Made by a program: the position numbers and the translations under genes. Shown here piece after piece: positions 33,196 through 44,701 of a stretch of 64,000 bases of DNA; positions within the stretch are counted from its first letter, which is position 1; every line of letters starts with the position of its first letter. Source of the DNA: Buxus sempervirens. Lineage: Eukaryota > Streptophyta > Magnoliopsida > Buxales > Buxaceae. The DNA lies in the NCBI GenBank assembly GCA_947561395.2, contig OX387190.1, forward strand, positions 38,366,392 to 38,430,391, written 5' to 3'. Below the pieces are notes generated by a model that searched no databases, was not told where the DNA came from, and saw only the letters and a program-made list of their open reading frames with translations.

Positions 33196-34913
33196 ATGGC
33201 TGACCGAGAAAATATTCAGAAAGCCATCTCCGGCACTCAGAGTCCTTTTCAAGCATCTGAGATCTCTGTTTCTCTCAAGAAGCGCAGGAATAGAAGGTTT
33301 GCCTCTGCATGCGCAATTTTGGCTTCCATGACTTCAATTGTACTGGGTTACGGTGAGTCGTCCTTTTCTTCATATTATTTTGCTATTTCAAACAAGGAGT
33401 TTAATTTGTTGTCTGTTGCTTGAACAAACTCTCATACCATCTCATTCTTCCTGGACCCTATAAAAGTCTTTTTAACAGTTTGTGTTGCTCAGATGGTGGG
33501 GTGATTAGTGGAGCCATGATTTTCATCAAAGATGACCTGAAGATAAACGATACCCAACTTGAAATTCTCGCCGGAATCATGAACATCTCGTCCCTGGTCG
33601 GATCAGCAGCCGCAGGAAGAACGTCCGACTGGATTGGACGTCGATACACAACCGTCTTTGCTGCAACCATCTTCTTCGTGGGAGCTCTGCTCATGGGTCT
33701 AGCTCCTAATTACGTCTTCCTCATGCTCGGTCGCTGCGTCGCCGGCGTCGGAATGGGATACGCTCTCATGATAGCTCCAGTTTACACTTCTGAGATCTCA
33801 CCTGCCTCGTCCCGAGGCTTTCTAACATCATTCCCGGAGGTATTCATCAACGCAGGAATCTTAGTGGGCTACGTCTCCAACTACGCCTTCTCTGGACTTT
33901 CAGAACATCTCGGTTGGCGTTTCATGCTCGGAGTCGGAGCCGTCCCGTCGGTCATGCTAGGTTTCGGCGTCCTCGCCATGCCCGAATCGCCGCGTTGGCT
34001 CGTCATGCAAGGACGACTCGGCGATGCCAGACGGGTACTGGCGAAAATCTCGGACACTGACCAGGAGGCCGAGTTGCGACTCGCCGACATCAAAACGGCG
34101 GCGGGAATACCAGAGAGTTGCACGGACGAGGTGGTGACTGTAACACGCAAACACAGCCACGGCGAGGGTGTATGGAAGGAGCTGCTCCTTCATCCCTCAC
34201 CGTCCGTTAGACGAATTTTAATCGCAGCCGCCGGAATACATTTCTTCCAACAAGCCTGTGGTATAGACGCTGCGGTGTTATACAGCCCGAGAATATTCGA
34301 GAAGGGCGGAATCAAGAAGAAGAATCATCTGTTACTGGCAACGATAGCCGTCGGATTGAGCAAGACAGGTTTCATCTTGGTTGCGACGTTTTTGCTGGAC
34401 AGAATCGGACGGCGACCGCTGCTTCTCAGCAGCGTTGGGGGGATGATAGTGTCCCTCGCATTCCTAGGATTGGGGTTGACGCTAGTGGAGCACTCGGAGA
34501 AGAAGCTCATGTGGGCCATAGCCTTGTGCATTGTTACGACATTAACGTTCGTGGCGTTTTTCTCCATCGGGCTGGGGCCAATCGCGTGGGTGTACAGCTC
34601 GGAGATCTTCCCGTTGAGGTTGCGTGCGCAGGGTGCGAGTATTGGAGTGGCAGTGAATCGGTTAACGAGCGGGGTAATAGGGATGACGTTCATATCACTG
34701 TACAAGGCCATTACAATTGGTGGGGCCTTCTTTCTGTTTGCGGGGATATCGACGCTGGCATGGGTGTTCTTTTATACGTTTCTGCCTGAGACACAGGGTA
34801 GAACCCTGGAAGAGATGGAGGAGTTGTTTGGAAGTAACTTCAAGTGGGGTCTACCAAGGAAGAAAGAAGAGAGAAGTGAAGATGGTCAGAGTGAGAGAAA
34901 ACTTTGCTGTTGA
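33196..34913 (+). CDS. PLT: Polyol/monosaccharide transporter PLT-4 (two exons)
   Basis: Exons 33196-33352 and 33493-34913 flank a 140-bp phase-1 GT-AG intron almost identical to that of PLT-2, and encode 525 residues. All family signatures are kept: LGYDGGVISG, DWIGRRYT, MLGRCVAG, PESPRWL, GIDAAVLYSPRIF, DRIGRRPLL and PETQGRTLE. It is expected to be a functional 12-helix proton symporter for polyols or monosaccharides. The last residues are ERKLCC. Relative to PLT-3 one extra A near 34899 shifts the frame, replacing the NFAVD/NFVVN ending of the other copies by Lys-Leu-Cys-Cys. The 3' half of exon 2 differs from PLT-2 and PLT-3 at several sites (LLSSVGG, EHSEKK). Confidence 0.92.
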
Positions 34914-36138
34914 TTAACTATTTCGGTTTTCCTGTGGGGAGTTGGTAACGGGCTCATCAATCATCATCGATCGGGCCTAGAATAACAAATATATAAACCT
35001 GGATCTAAGCCCAACGCTTTATCCTACTTTTATAAAAATTCACTGTTGAAGTTGTGTAATGGCTTGAGCAGAAAATCGAACAAAGTGAGTGTGAGCAGCT
35101 TTAGAAGTGAAAGTTCCCACCTTTGCCCTCTTGCAGCCACCATTCTCCGTGTTCCTTTGGTCCCCAAATGATCCATGTGAGGTTGGCAATGAGTCGAATA
35201 TTTGTCCAAATCTGACTTGAAAATATCGAATTTGGATATTAGATATAGATCCGTTGTATGAATACGGAAATGGAATTTTGGATCCGACTAAATTCGGTTT
35301 GAATTCGAATATGCCCATGTCCGATCCCAGTAAAATCCAAACCAAAATCGATATACTACACACAAACCTTGACCAGAGACAGGTCAGATCATAAGAAAAC
35401 TTTGTAAAAACTTCAGTTGAACCAATCTTATTAAAACAAAAAAGCGAAGGGTTTCAATGTTTGTGAGGAATCGATTTGCCCACGCTTCTCCAAATTCTGA
35501 TCAAATTTGAATTTCGATTATTCCGTTCGGTTGAATATCGAATTCGGATGCTTTATATGTATTTGGTTTCGAATTCAAATTCAAGTATAAAAGATCCATG
35601 GGATTTTGGATAGAATTTGGATATAGTTTTTCTTTTTTCAAATTTGGATCACATAGATCCATATCGTACTCAACCGATTGCTAGCCATAATAGCAAGTAT
35701 CAATTGGTTTGGTCCAAACCGAAAAGTGATTGAACGAAATCAATAGAAATCTATTTGGTTTGGCTTTATTTATATGTGAGTTCCCTTTTGGTTTTGAAAA
35801 TTACAAGAATTAATTTAATTCGATTTAGGTTAAGCCGCTTCATAAACCGAACTACATTTATAAAATCAGGGTCGGGGGAGAGTCGAGAGATGTTTTGTTC
35901 TTCCCCTTCAAGCTCCCCTTCTCAAAGTCGCCGCCCGGTTTCCAAACTTTACTGGCTACCCGCAAGCGGCAACCACTACAGCCCCGCGGACCGCTGTAAA
36001 TGGACGATCGTTTGCCATTCTTGCCTATTACCAACGCTGACGAAATCTGGCTGCATGCTAGGTGCAACTAATCTTCAACTCAAAACCCTAGGGCAACGCC
36101 GCCGATCGCTCTAGTCGTCTTGGCACCATTAACTGTAG
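34914..36138. repeat. 3' flank of PLT-4 and promoter region of MED32
   Basis: 34914-35790 is the duplicate of the PLT-2 3' flank, including old TCCGAATTC-rich MITE sequence. It lacks the palindrome inserted at 11540-11714. From about 35870 the sequence becomes GC-richer with CTTCCCC-type pyrimidine runs and probably holds the promoter and first untranslated exon of the next gene. A 119-codon frame here is not convincing as a protein. Confidence 0.5.
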
Positions 36139-36308
36139 GTTCTCTCTCCCTCCCTTTCTTTCGTTTGCAATTTCCAACGCGCATTCTTTTTTTCTTTCTT
36201 GAAAGGAGAACGTTTAAAAAAACTATATGTCAAGACTGTGTAGTCTGAATTGCACTTCCAGTTATTTTCACGATATAGATCCCCATTGTTTATGGCGTCC
36301 ACTTGCAG
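36139..36308 (+). other. Probable 5'-UTR intron of MED32
   Basis: A TGTAG|GTTCTC donor and a pyrimidine-rich ...CACTTGCAG|GTTACAG acceptor bound 170 bp just upstream of the MED32 start codon. An intron directly before the ATG is common in compact plant housekeeping genes. This is inferred from splice signals only. Confidence 0.45.
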
Positions 36309-36323
36309 GTTACAGCAGCTTTG

Positions 36324-36761
36324 ATGGACAATATTGTAGATTCTCTTAACAACGCATATCAGGAGTTTGTTGCTGCTGCAGCTGGTGTGCTCGAAGCCAA
36401 GGAGCTCTCCGGTGGCCAGAAAACCGCAGCAACAGATTCTGCTCTGGAGCACTTTAAACAGCGTTGGGAATTATTTAGAGTTGCTTGTGATCAAGCGGAG
36501 GAGTTTGTGGAGTCCGTGAAGCAACGGATTGGGTCAGAATGTCTTGTAGATGAGGCAACTGGCTCAATGGCAGGGAAGTCTGGGCAAAATGCCACAACTG
36601 GCCTTCCCCCCATCAGTGCTGTCCGGTTAGAGCAGATGAGTAAAGCTGTTAGATGGCTTGTGATTGAGCTGCAGCAGGGATCTGGATCTGCGGGTGCTGC
36701 TTCCCATCCTCAGTCTTCTGTTCCTTTCGATGCCAGATTCCCAGAAGATGCAGCTCAGTAG
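36324..36761 (+). CDS. MED32: Mediator complex subunit 32 (MED29-like)
   Basis: A single coding exon of 145 residues starts MDNIVDSLNNAYQEF and contains FKQRWELFRVACDQAEEFV and VKQRIGSECLVDEATG, which I recognise as the plant MED32 subunit. It is a small helical nuclear protein of the Mediator tail, linking transcription factors to RNA polymerase II. The length equals the family's usual length. The ATG at 36324 is the first in frame after the acceptor at 36308. The tail ends PFDARFPEDAAQ. It converges with the F-box gene on the other strand. Confidence 0.88.
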   Translation: MDNIVDSLNNAYQEFVAAAAGVLEAKELSGGQKTAATDSALEHFKQRWELFRVACDQAEEFVESVKQRIGSECLVDEATGSMAGKSGQNATTGLPPISAVRLEQMSKAVRWLVIELQQGSGSAGAASHPQSSVPFDARFPEDAAQ

Positions 36762-39700
36762 GTATATAACTCCAGAATTTAGTTGATGAGCTTGATTATG
36801 ACGTGTTTGTGAATAGGTTTTCTTTTTTGCTCTTGGGGATACGTAAATTATATACTAGAAACTATTTAAGTGGATATCAGCTTCTGTGAGCGTGTTCATT
36901 ATGATCAGCCCTTGAACAGGCACTCCACTTCCTGCAAAGACAAACTTACCATTACTGGGGATGGTTAGTCCAATTTATTAATTTCAGTAACAGGGAAAGT
37001 TCTTATCCTCTTCTTTACAAATGTCAAAACACTATGTATTTCTCCTGGTAGGACAAAGATCATGTGATGTTTCTCCTTTATGCAACAAATTAGGCAGTCT
37101 ACAAATGTACTTTTGGTGGTATGGATTCCTACCAGTATATCCTTGTCAATCTCCAGATTTGGATTTGAGTTGGCACTGTGTACCAAAATCGGGGAACTCA
37201 GATGAACATAATCACCAGTCCTTGTGATCCTTTCCATTCAGCTATCAAATGGAACACCTTTTAGAAAATATTTATTAATGTAGTTGCCTCTAACAAGAGG
37301 TCTTAATGTGGTCCGCTTACACATTTCAGATTGAAAATTTGATACATCATTGAATCTCACAGTCTAGGTAGTTCAATGCTTATAGTAGCTCATGGAGTAC
37401 TGTGCCTTTGATTTTTTTTTTCTTATACTTTTTTCTGAAATTTCTTCCCTCAGTTTGTAATTCTGTAGTCAAGCTACTTAGCATTACTTTATAAATTTGT
37501 AGACTACTTGTGCACAATGGGGGTGTTAATCATCCAGGTAAGTCTACTGTGCTCATTCTGCTACTTCGGTTCTATGGTGCTCGTTCTGTTCTACTTATTT
37601 GGTATCTCTATTGCTGCCAAGCGTTTTCCAATGATAGTAATTTTGCAACATCCTCCATCTGCATAATTCTTTAGAGATTCTTTTCTCTGATTCATGGTTT
37701 CTCCTATTCAAGCATGTTTTGTTTTTTCTTTCCTTGATTGTTAGTTAGAACATTATCTTCTTGATTTATCTTTGTTTTTGTTCTCTATCTCTCTCTCTCT
37801 CTCTCTCTCCCCCTAATTGCCAAATCTAAAGCTGTGAATCTGGTTCTCATTATGCATCCATTTCGTTTCTGTCAATTATGACTACTCATTTGTATGGGCC
37901 TTTTTTGTTACCAAATTCTTTCAGAACTGCCACATTGATGCATCGGTTAGACACCCTTTTGGAATAGCCATATCATTTTACAATGGGGTTTGAGGAAGTT
38001 TGTTATGTTTATTTTTTCAAAGAAAATTGCATTTGCTTACCCTCTCCCTTGAGAAGCATGCTCAATGTCTGAGGGCTATGACAAACACAAATAGCAAAGG
38101 CTGGCCTACCAGCGGATGGCATGTCTTTTCTTTCCTTGGTGTCAAATGGACCCTCCAAGACTCTTGCCTTGTGATTGTTTCTTTTATTGTTTTCACATTT
38201 CTGTAGCCATTGATAGAACGCACTCATAATAAAATTGGTAGATGATGAACACAATCTTATCCGACACACCGAATTATAATGTGGACTACAAACTCCGCTT
38301 ATCCTCTGATGCCATGTATTAAATCTGGTATCGAGATTAAACTTCTTGGAAGGTATTACCCAGATAAATTGATGGGTTTTGAGTTCATCGACTCAGATTT
38401 TATTACTCAATTTTTGGGGTAATTTTGCCTTCCTGAACAGATTTGAAATCCTATTGTCATATTTCTTTTTCTGTATTGCCGCTTGATCAATTGGAGTATC
38501 CGTTCTTCCTGTTAATGGGGTTCTTTGTCCATAATTGTATCAGTTTGATGTTGCTAAATGTTATGTTTTGAGGCTTAATAATGTTCAGGAAACCTATGTT
38601 GATTTTAGTCCTATAGATTATGATTCTTGTCTGTTATTGACTTCTTTTGCGATATTTTAATTGTTTGTGATTTTGTCCTGGATTATTTTAGTATTTTCTG
38701 ATTACATGACAAATGGACCGGTATCTTCTTGAACATCAGTAAGTTCTTCAAATATTTAAGTTATCAGAAGGCAAATGATGTAAATAGTCTTATCCTACAC
38801 ACTGAATTGTGATGTGGACTATCACTCAGCTTATTATCTGATGCCTTCTCCCTTCCCACAATCTCGTGATGGAATGAAAATAGCCCAAGTGCTTTTGTGT
38901 GATTGTTTCTGTATCTTCATTCTGGTCAGCTAACTTGAGTGTAGGGGGATTTGCATCTGTTATATGGTGTGCATAATTGAATGTAATTTCTGATTTTGAG
39001 TTCCATTTTCCTTTAGTTGTTGGATAATTCATTGGTTTACTAGTTCTTCTGATTTGTTCTCACAAAATCAATGATGAGAAGAAGCAGACGGGCAGTCAGA
39101 CACGGATGCATTGGTGATTGTCTGCATATTTCCACCTCTGGAATGTCTCTGAGATGCAATTATCCAGTTGTTGAACACCTACTGATTCTTTTATACATGA
39201 TTCAGATAAATATTGTCTTGAAAACTTCAATTGCTTTTTCAGCAAACTTCTTACTTTCTTGGATAATTCAGTTGTGTACTAGTTCATCTCCGATTTGTTC
39301 TCACAAAATTAATATTGAAAAAAAGCAGACGGGCGTCGGACACAAGTGCATATATCCACTTCTGGAACGTCTCTGAAATGCGGTTAGCTGGTTCTTTAAC
39401 ACCTCTGATTCTTTTATACATGATCCAGAGAAATATTTTGTCTTCCAAGACTTCGAGTAGCTTTTTGTGAAAATTGTTTGAGATGAAATTTTATCCATAG
39501 ATCTAGAACATAATTACAATTTCAATGATGATAGGTAAGTTGCATTTTTTCCTTTCCCTCATTCACCTGCTAAGATGGGGTAGGAGATGAATTTATTATA
39601 TGTATAAGCTTCTAAAATTTGGACTCTGATTTGATATGGCTCTTCCGAGTAGAAATGTTATTGATCTCACTGTTTTGCACACCCTAAGTGAGCCGAACAA

Positions 39701-40227
39701 ATGAACAAATTTGTGTGTCAATGGCCCAGAATGATGTTAATTTCTTGTGCTTCTGTGCTTGGATTGCTGGAGAATTTACCACTGGTGAAAAAGGGCTCGT
39801 CAGACAATCTTCAAGTTGTGCACGAAAAGAAGCTAGGGGTGGTGTTCAAAATCTTCTTGTATTCAAAATCTTCTTGTACCATTTGATTGTGTTTAAAAGG
39901 GTATTGCTATTCTGATTATCCAACATCTCCGGAAAAGGAAAACTTTATGACCTGACATTACACATAAATCAAGACCAAGGGAAAAGATGGACGGAATGCA
40001 TCTAATAAAAACTATCCGACTTTGGGGTTTTTTTTCTTGAGAAATGCCCCTTCAAATCCAGAAATCAACTAGTATTCATTACCAAACATACTTACATGGT
40101 TGCACATTCAAATGTAATCAAAACCATCTACTTAAATATTCTACACATTTCAAGTAACCGCCTGTGTTTATCCTTAAAAAAACTATCTTGCAGTGTATTA
40201 AATGCCGTGTGTAAGAAAATAAAACCC
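36762..40227. other. Non-coding interval between MED32 and the F-box gene
   Basis: About 3.5 kb without a recognisable coding exon. The sequence is T-rich and intron-like, so part may be MED32 3' UTR. It contains a CT microsatellite at about 37784-37808, a tandem duplication at 39020-39480, and a diverged repeat pair (38220-38318 and 38760-38845, sharing 'ttatcc.acac.ccgaatt' and 'gtggacta'). Confidence 0.55.
39020..39480. repeat. Tandem duplication of a 239-bp unit
   Basis: Both copies start TTGGATAATTCA (39020 and 39259) and share 'gatttgttctcacaaaat', 'agcagacgggc', 'ctctgattcttttatac' and 'gaaaaat'-type words in the same order, with many substitutions and small indels. It is an old local duplication with no protein-coding character. 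Confidence 0.7.
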
Positions 40228-41418
40228 CTAATGTGGTGCAGAACCACAGCTGGGAACGAAAGTCAATGTGTTCCTGTGGGGAACAAATCCTTTTCCGGCA
40301 GCAGGAAGCTCTACCCCAGAAATCACGTCTCCTAATCTTTTTGTTGTATTATAAGCAATCACAATTGATTCCGATCTTAACAGAACCACATCCCCACCCA
40401 CGTAAGGAAGTGGTCTGAACCACGAAAGTCCTGAACTGTACTCGTGGATCGCATCACTTCTTTCTGCATTGTCCCCGCATTCCACCACCCTCATCTTCAT
40501 CAAAGCTTCCTCAAAAAATTCCGACATCTCTTTTGCCACCGCCGTTAATCCAATCGAGTAACTGACTGCCCACTCATAGCCCATCAAGTTTCTCAGGGTC
40601 CAGACCCTCAAGTCAGAGCCGCAATTTTTAATCTCAACATAAGCTAGCATCCCGTCTAACTCGACTAGCTGATGAGACTTTAATAAGACCAGAGGTAGAG
40701 GTATCAACTGACAATTTTCCCTCCTCGGATCAAACGACAGAATATAATTGGATCCGGTGCCCCAATACAGCAACCCACTTACGAAGAGGGCACGCGTTGT
40801 GAGACCTCCACACCGTATCTTCTCAGAACAGACCTTCCATAGATTTGTATGGGACGAAAATATGGCAAATTTGAACTCCCCATCACATAGATATGTTTGA
40901 TAAGGGCAGACTATCATGTACAAGGGGTCATTGCCTGCCCAAGAACTGCAAAGAGGTGGGAAGAAGAAGGCGAATCCCTCCCAAGAACTGAAGTCATGTC
41001 TGTTGGATGAGGGAAGGGCTATGTGTTGCTTGGTGAGAGGGTTGCATATGTAGTAACAACCACATAATAGGCTCTGGCACAGAACAACTCCATTGCAAGA
41101 GGCCTTAACGCATACTTCGTCTCCCAGGAAATCAAGAAATGGGTCTGGAATGCCAGTGTTTGATTTTCTATCAAGACAAACGTACTGTGACTTGTCTCGC
41201 TTTTGGAAAAAGAAGCCCGAGACCTGTCCGGAGGTGCATTCAGATTGCTTGCTAATGAAAGAAGGATCAGAGGAGATGAGACGAGCCCATGTCTTGCAAA
41301 CGGACTTCGATCTCAACAGCGACGTTGCGGGCAGTCGAGGGAGGATGCTGAACAGAATAATATCTTCACAGAGTGATTCTTCTTCGTTCCCCTCCATCGT
41401 GTCGCTCTTCATCCCCAT
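40228..41418 (-). CDS. F-box family protein
   Basis: An intronless frame of 396 residues. Residues about 16-60 (LCEDIILFSILPRLPATSLLRSKSVCKTWARLI) form an F-box, the module that docks on SKP1 in SCF ubiquitin ligases. The rest, with ICNPLTKQHIALP and SFDPRRENCQLIPLPL, resembles the C-terminal F-box-associated (beta-propeller-like) region that binds the target. The target is unknown. The start is the first ATG of the frame (MGMKSD); the Met at residue 3 is an alternative. It points away from the DUF1195 gene, leaving about 1 kb of shared promoter space. Confidence 0.85.
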   Translation of the reverse strand: MGMKSDTMEGNEEESLCEDIILFSILPRLPATSLLRSKSVCKTWARLISSDPSFISKQSECTSGQVSGFFFQKRDKSQYVCLDRKSNTGIPDPFLDFLGDEVCVKASCNGVVLCQSLLCGCYYICNPLTKQHIALPSSNRHDFSSWEGFAFFFPPLCSSWAGNDPLYMIVCPYQTYLCDGEFKFAIFSSHTNLWKVCSEKIRCGGLTTRALFVSGLLYWGTGSNYILSFDPRRENCQLIPLPLVLLKSHQLVELDGMLAYVEIKNCGSDLRVWTLRNLMGYEWAVSYSIGLTAVAKEMSEFFEEALMKMRVVECGDNAERSDAIHEYSSGLSWFRPLPYVGGDVVLLRSESIVIAYNTTKRLGDVISGVELPAAGKGFVPHRNTLTFVPSCGSAPH

Positions 41419-41849
41419 CTTTTTTCTTCCGTTCTAGCTTTCTGTTTATATTCATCTTTCATCAGTTTATATATTTATACACACAGGAATTGGGGCGCAA
41501 GTAAAGGAAACAGAGAAAAAAAGGGGAATCCAGGGGAGAAAGGATTCGGGAAGAAGAGTGGGGCGCAAGTAAAAGCCAGGAAACGGAGAAAGGAGTCAGA
41601 ACACTAGCACCGCGACAGTAGTAGGCAAAATTGATTATTTTTATTTTCTTTATAGAAATTAATATCTAATATTGTTTTTTTACCAAAAGAAAAATATCTA
41701 ATATTGTTTTCCATTAATGAGATGATGCTTTTAATAATCTAATGTGATTTTAATGGCAAATTAGTTTTCATGAACCATGCATAACATTTATTAAAATTCT
41801 AATGTAATTCTTTAATTGGTCGTTTCGTGCCTGGCGAGATTTTATTGTG

Positions 41850-42070
41850 TTGGTGTTCCCGTCAAGGAATGATATCGTTTGCAATGCCTTACTGCATTAC
41901 AGATTGCAATGACCGTGAGATGCTGCCTTGTGTAGCATCTCACGGTCATGTTAGTTTTGTTTATTTAAATGTGTTAGGTGGGTCCCGCCTCAATAAACAC
42001 AAACCGTAAGATGCTCCACTTGGCAGCATCTCACGGTCAAATCAGCCTGTAAAATTCAGTAAAGCATTAC
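41850..42070. repeat. Paired-hairpin MITE-like repeat (CCGTGAGATG family)
   Basis: Two palindromes lie side by side: 41910-41948 (arms TGACCGTGAGATGCT and AGCATCTCACGGTCA) and 42003-42037 (arms ACCGTAAGATGCT and AGCATCTCACGGT). Outer words GCATTACAG flank both (about 41894 and 42064) as a direct repeat. The element sits in the bidirectional promoter region between the F-box and DUF1195 genes. Confidence 0.55.
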
Positions 42071-42480
42071 AGACGATTTCATCTCTTCCGATAGTGCTTA
42101 AAAAGAAAAATACAAAATATAAATTTTATCACTCTTTCCACGTGTATTTACATCATTTTTTTTCTGTCTTAAGGCCTTTTGAGTTTTGACACGGTGCATC
42201 AGCCATAAGTCTACTGCGTGTCTATCTAGTCTACTAGCTGAGCGAGCTACCTGATTATTACCACTTTATAAGAGAGGAGGGATGCGGACTCGTTTCACTG
42301 GAACAAAACTCCTTAATTGGGTGGGACTTACTCTATTCGAGCTCTTCTCTCCCCTCAGGCGTCAACTGACAGGTTGCTCTCTCTTTCTGTCGGAGATTTG
42401 TTCCCCTCCCCAGTCCCCAACCTAATCGATAATCATATTGACGGTCTATGCCCTGTTTCTACGGGCGAAAAGAAGACGAA

Positions 42481-43955
42481 ATGAAGGATGATGCTTTACC
42501 TTCCACAACAGCAAATGCAATAGCGACTGCAACAACGAAGAAAGAGAGTTTTGACACCAGCCTGTTCGGGAAAATCCGATACAAGTTCTGGGCGTTGGCC
42601 GCGATTCTTCTCCTCGCCTTCTGGACCATTTTCACCGGCACTGTTACTCTCAAATGGTCGGCTGGAAATCTCAATCGCATCTCCGACGACATCGACTCTC
42701 CGATCCGTGATGATCTCGACGTTCTGGTTTGTATTCCTTTATCTGCTGTTTCTTCTTGGATCTGCTTCGTTAATTTCACTTCCCCGCTGACTTCTATTCT
42801 TGATTCTCCGGCCTTAGGAAATCGAGGAGAGGGAGAAGGTGGTCAAGCACATGTGGGATGTATACACGCATAGCCGTCGGATCCGATTACCACGATTCTG
42901 GCAAGAGGCATTCGAAGCGGCGTACGAGGACTTGGCCAGTGATGCCCCTGGCATCAAAGAAGTTGCCATCTCTGAGATCGCCAAGATGTCTATCCGATCC
43001 ATTGATCTGGATCCGCCTCCCGTCCAATCAACGGTCGTATCCCCTTAATTTTATCAGAACACTCGTACTTTTCATTCCTCTCGGACGCTGTCTGTATTTT
43101 TCTTGTTTCGTATTCGTTTGCTTTCTTGCTTGGTTATATTGTTAGGCTGCCGCACTGATATTCTGTTATTTGATTACATTTTCTGAAGTGATCATTCGAG
43201 TTCGCTCTCTGTTGTGGTCTGCTTGGTTTGGAAATCAAAAAATGTTTTAGAATTTAAATAAATCGGGTCCCATCCTCCTCAAATCCATTCACTGTTCTCA
43301 GATTTGCATTAGTAATAAGATAAATAATTTCTGTTAGAGTAGTTCCCCTGAATTCTGTTTTGTTTTATTTTTTATGCATTATTATAGTTTCAGTCTTTTG
43401 ATGCCAAGTAAGGTACTCTTAGATCAAGGAATTATGTGGGTGAACTTTCATCTATTGGCCAGTTCTGTTTATCAATAATGGTTTTCTTTGTTTGAATACT
43501 GAAAATCCGATTAAATTTATGTTATATAAATCGATTAACTAGTTCTGTTTATCAGTAGTTTCTGTCTTTTCATTTGTGTTGCTAATTCCAACTAGTTTCT
43601 GATAAGGCATTTGTTGTTGTTTTGATTGCTGTTGTCGAATTCTTGGAATATAATATTACAGAATTATCTTTTAAAGCAATCTTTTTCTCAACTTACACTT
43701 ATTAGCAATTTTCTCAACAATGTATGTATAGTGTAGGTGATCTAACTGATTGGGATGACAGTTTAGGATTCATGTAGAGGATGATGCATATTTTATTGAT
43801 TTATCGATAGTTTTAGTGTAATGGAATGGAAGTTCTTGCTAATTGACATTTTTTCTGGTTTTTGTACTTGCCAGAATGCTCAACAAGGGAGTAATAAACC
43901 CAGTAAAGCAGAGGAAGGCAAGAAGCAGGCAATGTCATTAAATGGAAGTAGTTAA
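42481..43955 (+). CDS. DUF1195 family membrane protein (three exons)
   Basis: Exons 42481-42726, 42818-43033 and 43875-43955 join in phase 0 with GT-AG borders and encode 180 residues. After a low-complexity start (ATATTKKE) comes a single membrane segment (KFWALAAILLLAFWTIFTG, about residues 32-50). Then come TLKWSAGNLNRISDD and, in exon 2, VKHMWDVYTHSRRIRLPRFW and IKEVAISEIAKMSIRSI. I recognise this as the plant DUF1195 family, of unknown function. Topology looks like a type II or signal-anchor protein. An in-frame upstream ATG at 42448 would add 11 residues; the ATG at 42481 has the better context (gaaATGaag). The third exon (NAQQGSNKPSKAEEG) is the least certain. Confidence 0.8.
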
Positions 43956-44701
43956 TGAAGCAAAGAACACACATCATACAAGGTTGCAAGTTCCCCTTTT
44001 ACATATTTGATTTCTCCCATTAGAATAATTTATCTACGACAAAAAGTAGGAAATTTTACTAGTAGGCAAGAGGGCATTCCGTTTCTCATGATGTCATCAC
44101 TGAGATTCGGTCTTACTTTTTTGCTCTTTCATTTGTATCCAGCCCCATTTTTGGCTTTTTCATTTCACAATTAGCAGTGGTTTTGTGCAGAGATAGCTTC
44201 AAGTGAGAATATGCGTCTGTAAAATTGAACGACCTTCTTGCTCTGGTTTTAGGTGTCATCACAGATCTGTTTCTCTCTGTAAACTTAAATCTCCAATTTG
44301 ATATAAACGCGGTAGAATCTTCTTCAAATATCATCAGCACCTTATATGGCAGCCAAATCTACTTGATTTAAGCTTCGGAGAATCTTTCTCGACGTTGACA
44401 AATGATGATATTTGGCTGTCATCACGGTGTTTTAGGGCAGTTAAAAAGGAGATGAGCAAGCTTGGACTAGCTGAACTTTAAGATCAGTTCTACAGTAAAT
44501 GGGTTTTGATGCGTTTGACGTCAGCCACGATTGTCTAATATGCTTTAACAGCCATCTTTCAACCGTAAAACATCAAATCGGTTTTTGCAACACAAATCAC
44601 GGGCATACAATTAGTTTTATAGTGGTGGGTCTAAGAAGAAAAGTTGCTCTAATAGATGAACTGTTATCTACGTTGTTTCATCTCGATTCTCGCTGTAGGC
44701 C
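43956..44701. other. 3' region of the DUF1195 gene, no gene seen
   Basis: Roughly 750 bp of AT-rich sequence, presumably 3' UTR and spacer. No conserved frame or RNA gene is seen. Confidence 0.5.

Noticed and set aside
35755-36114. 119-codon + strand frame upstream of MED32
   Set aside because: No recognisable domain. It overlaps the likely MED32 promoter and leader and has no supporting splice pattern.
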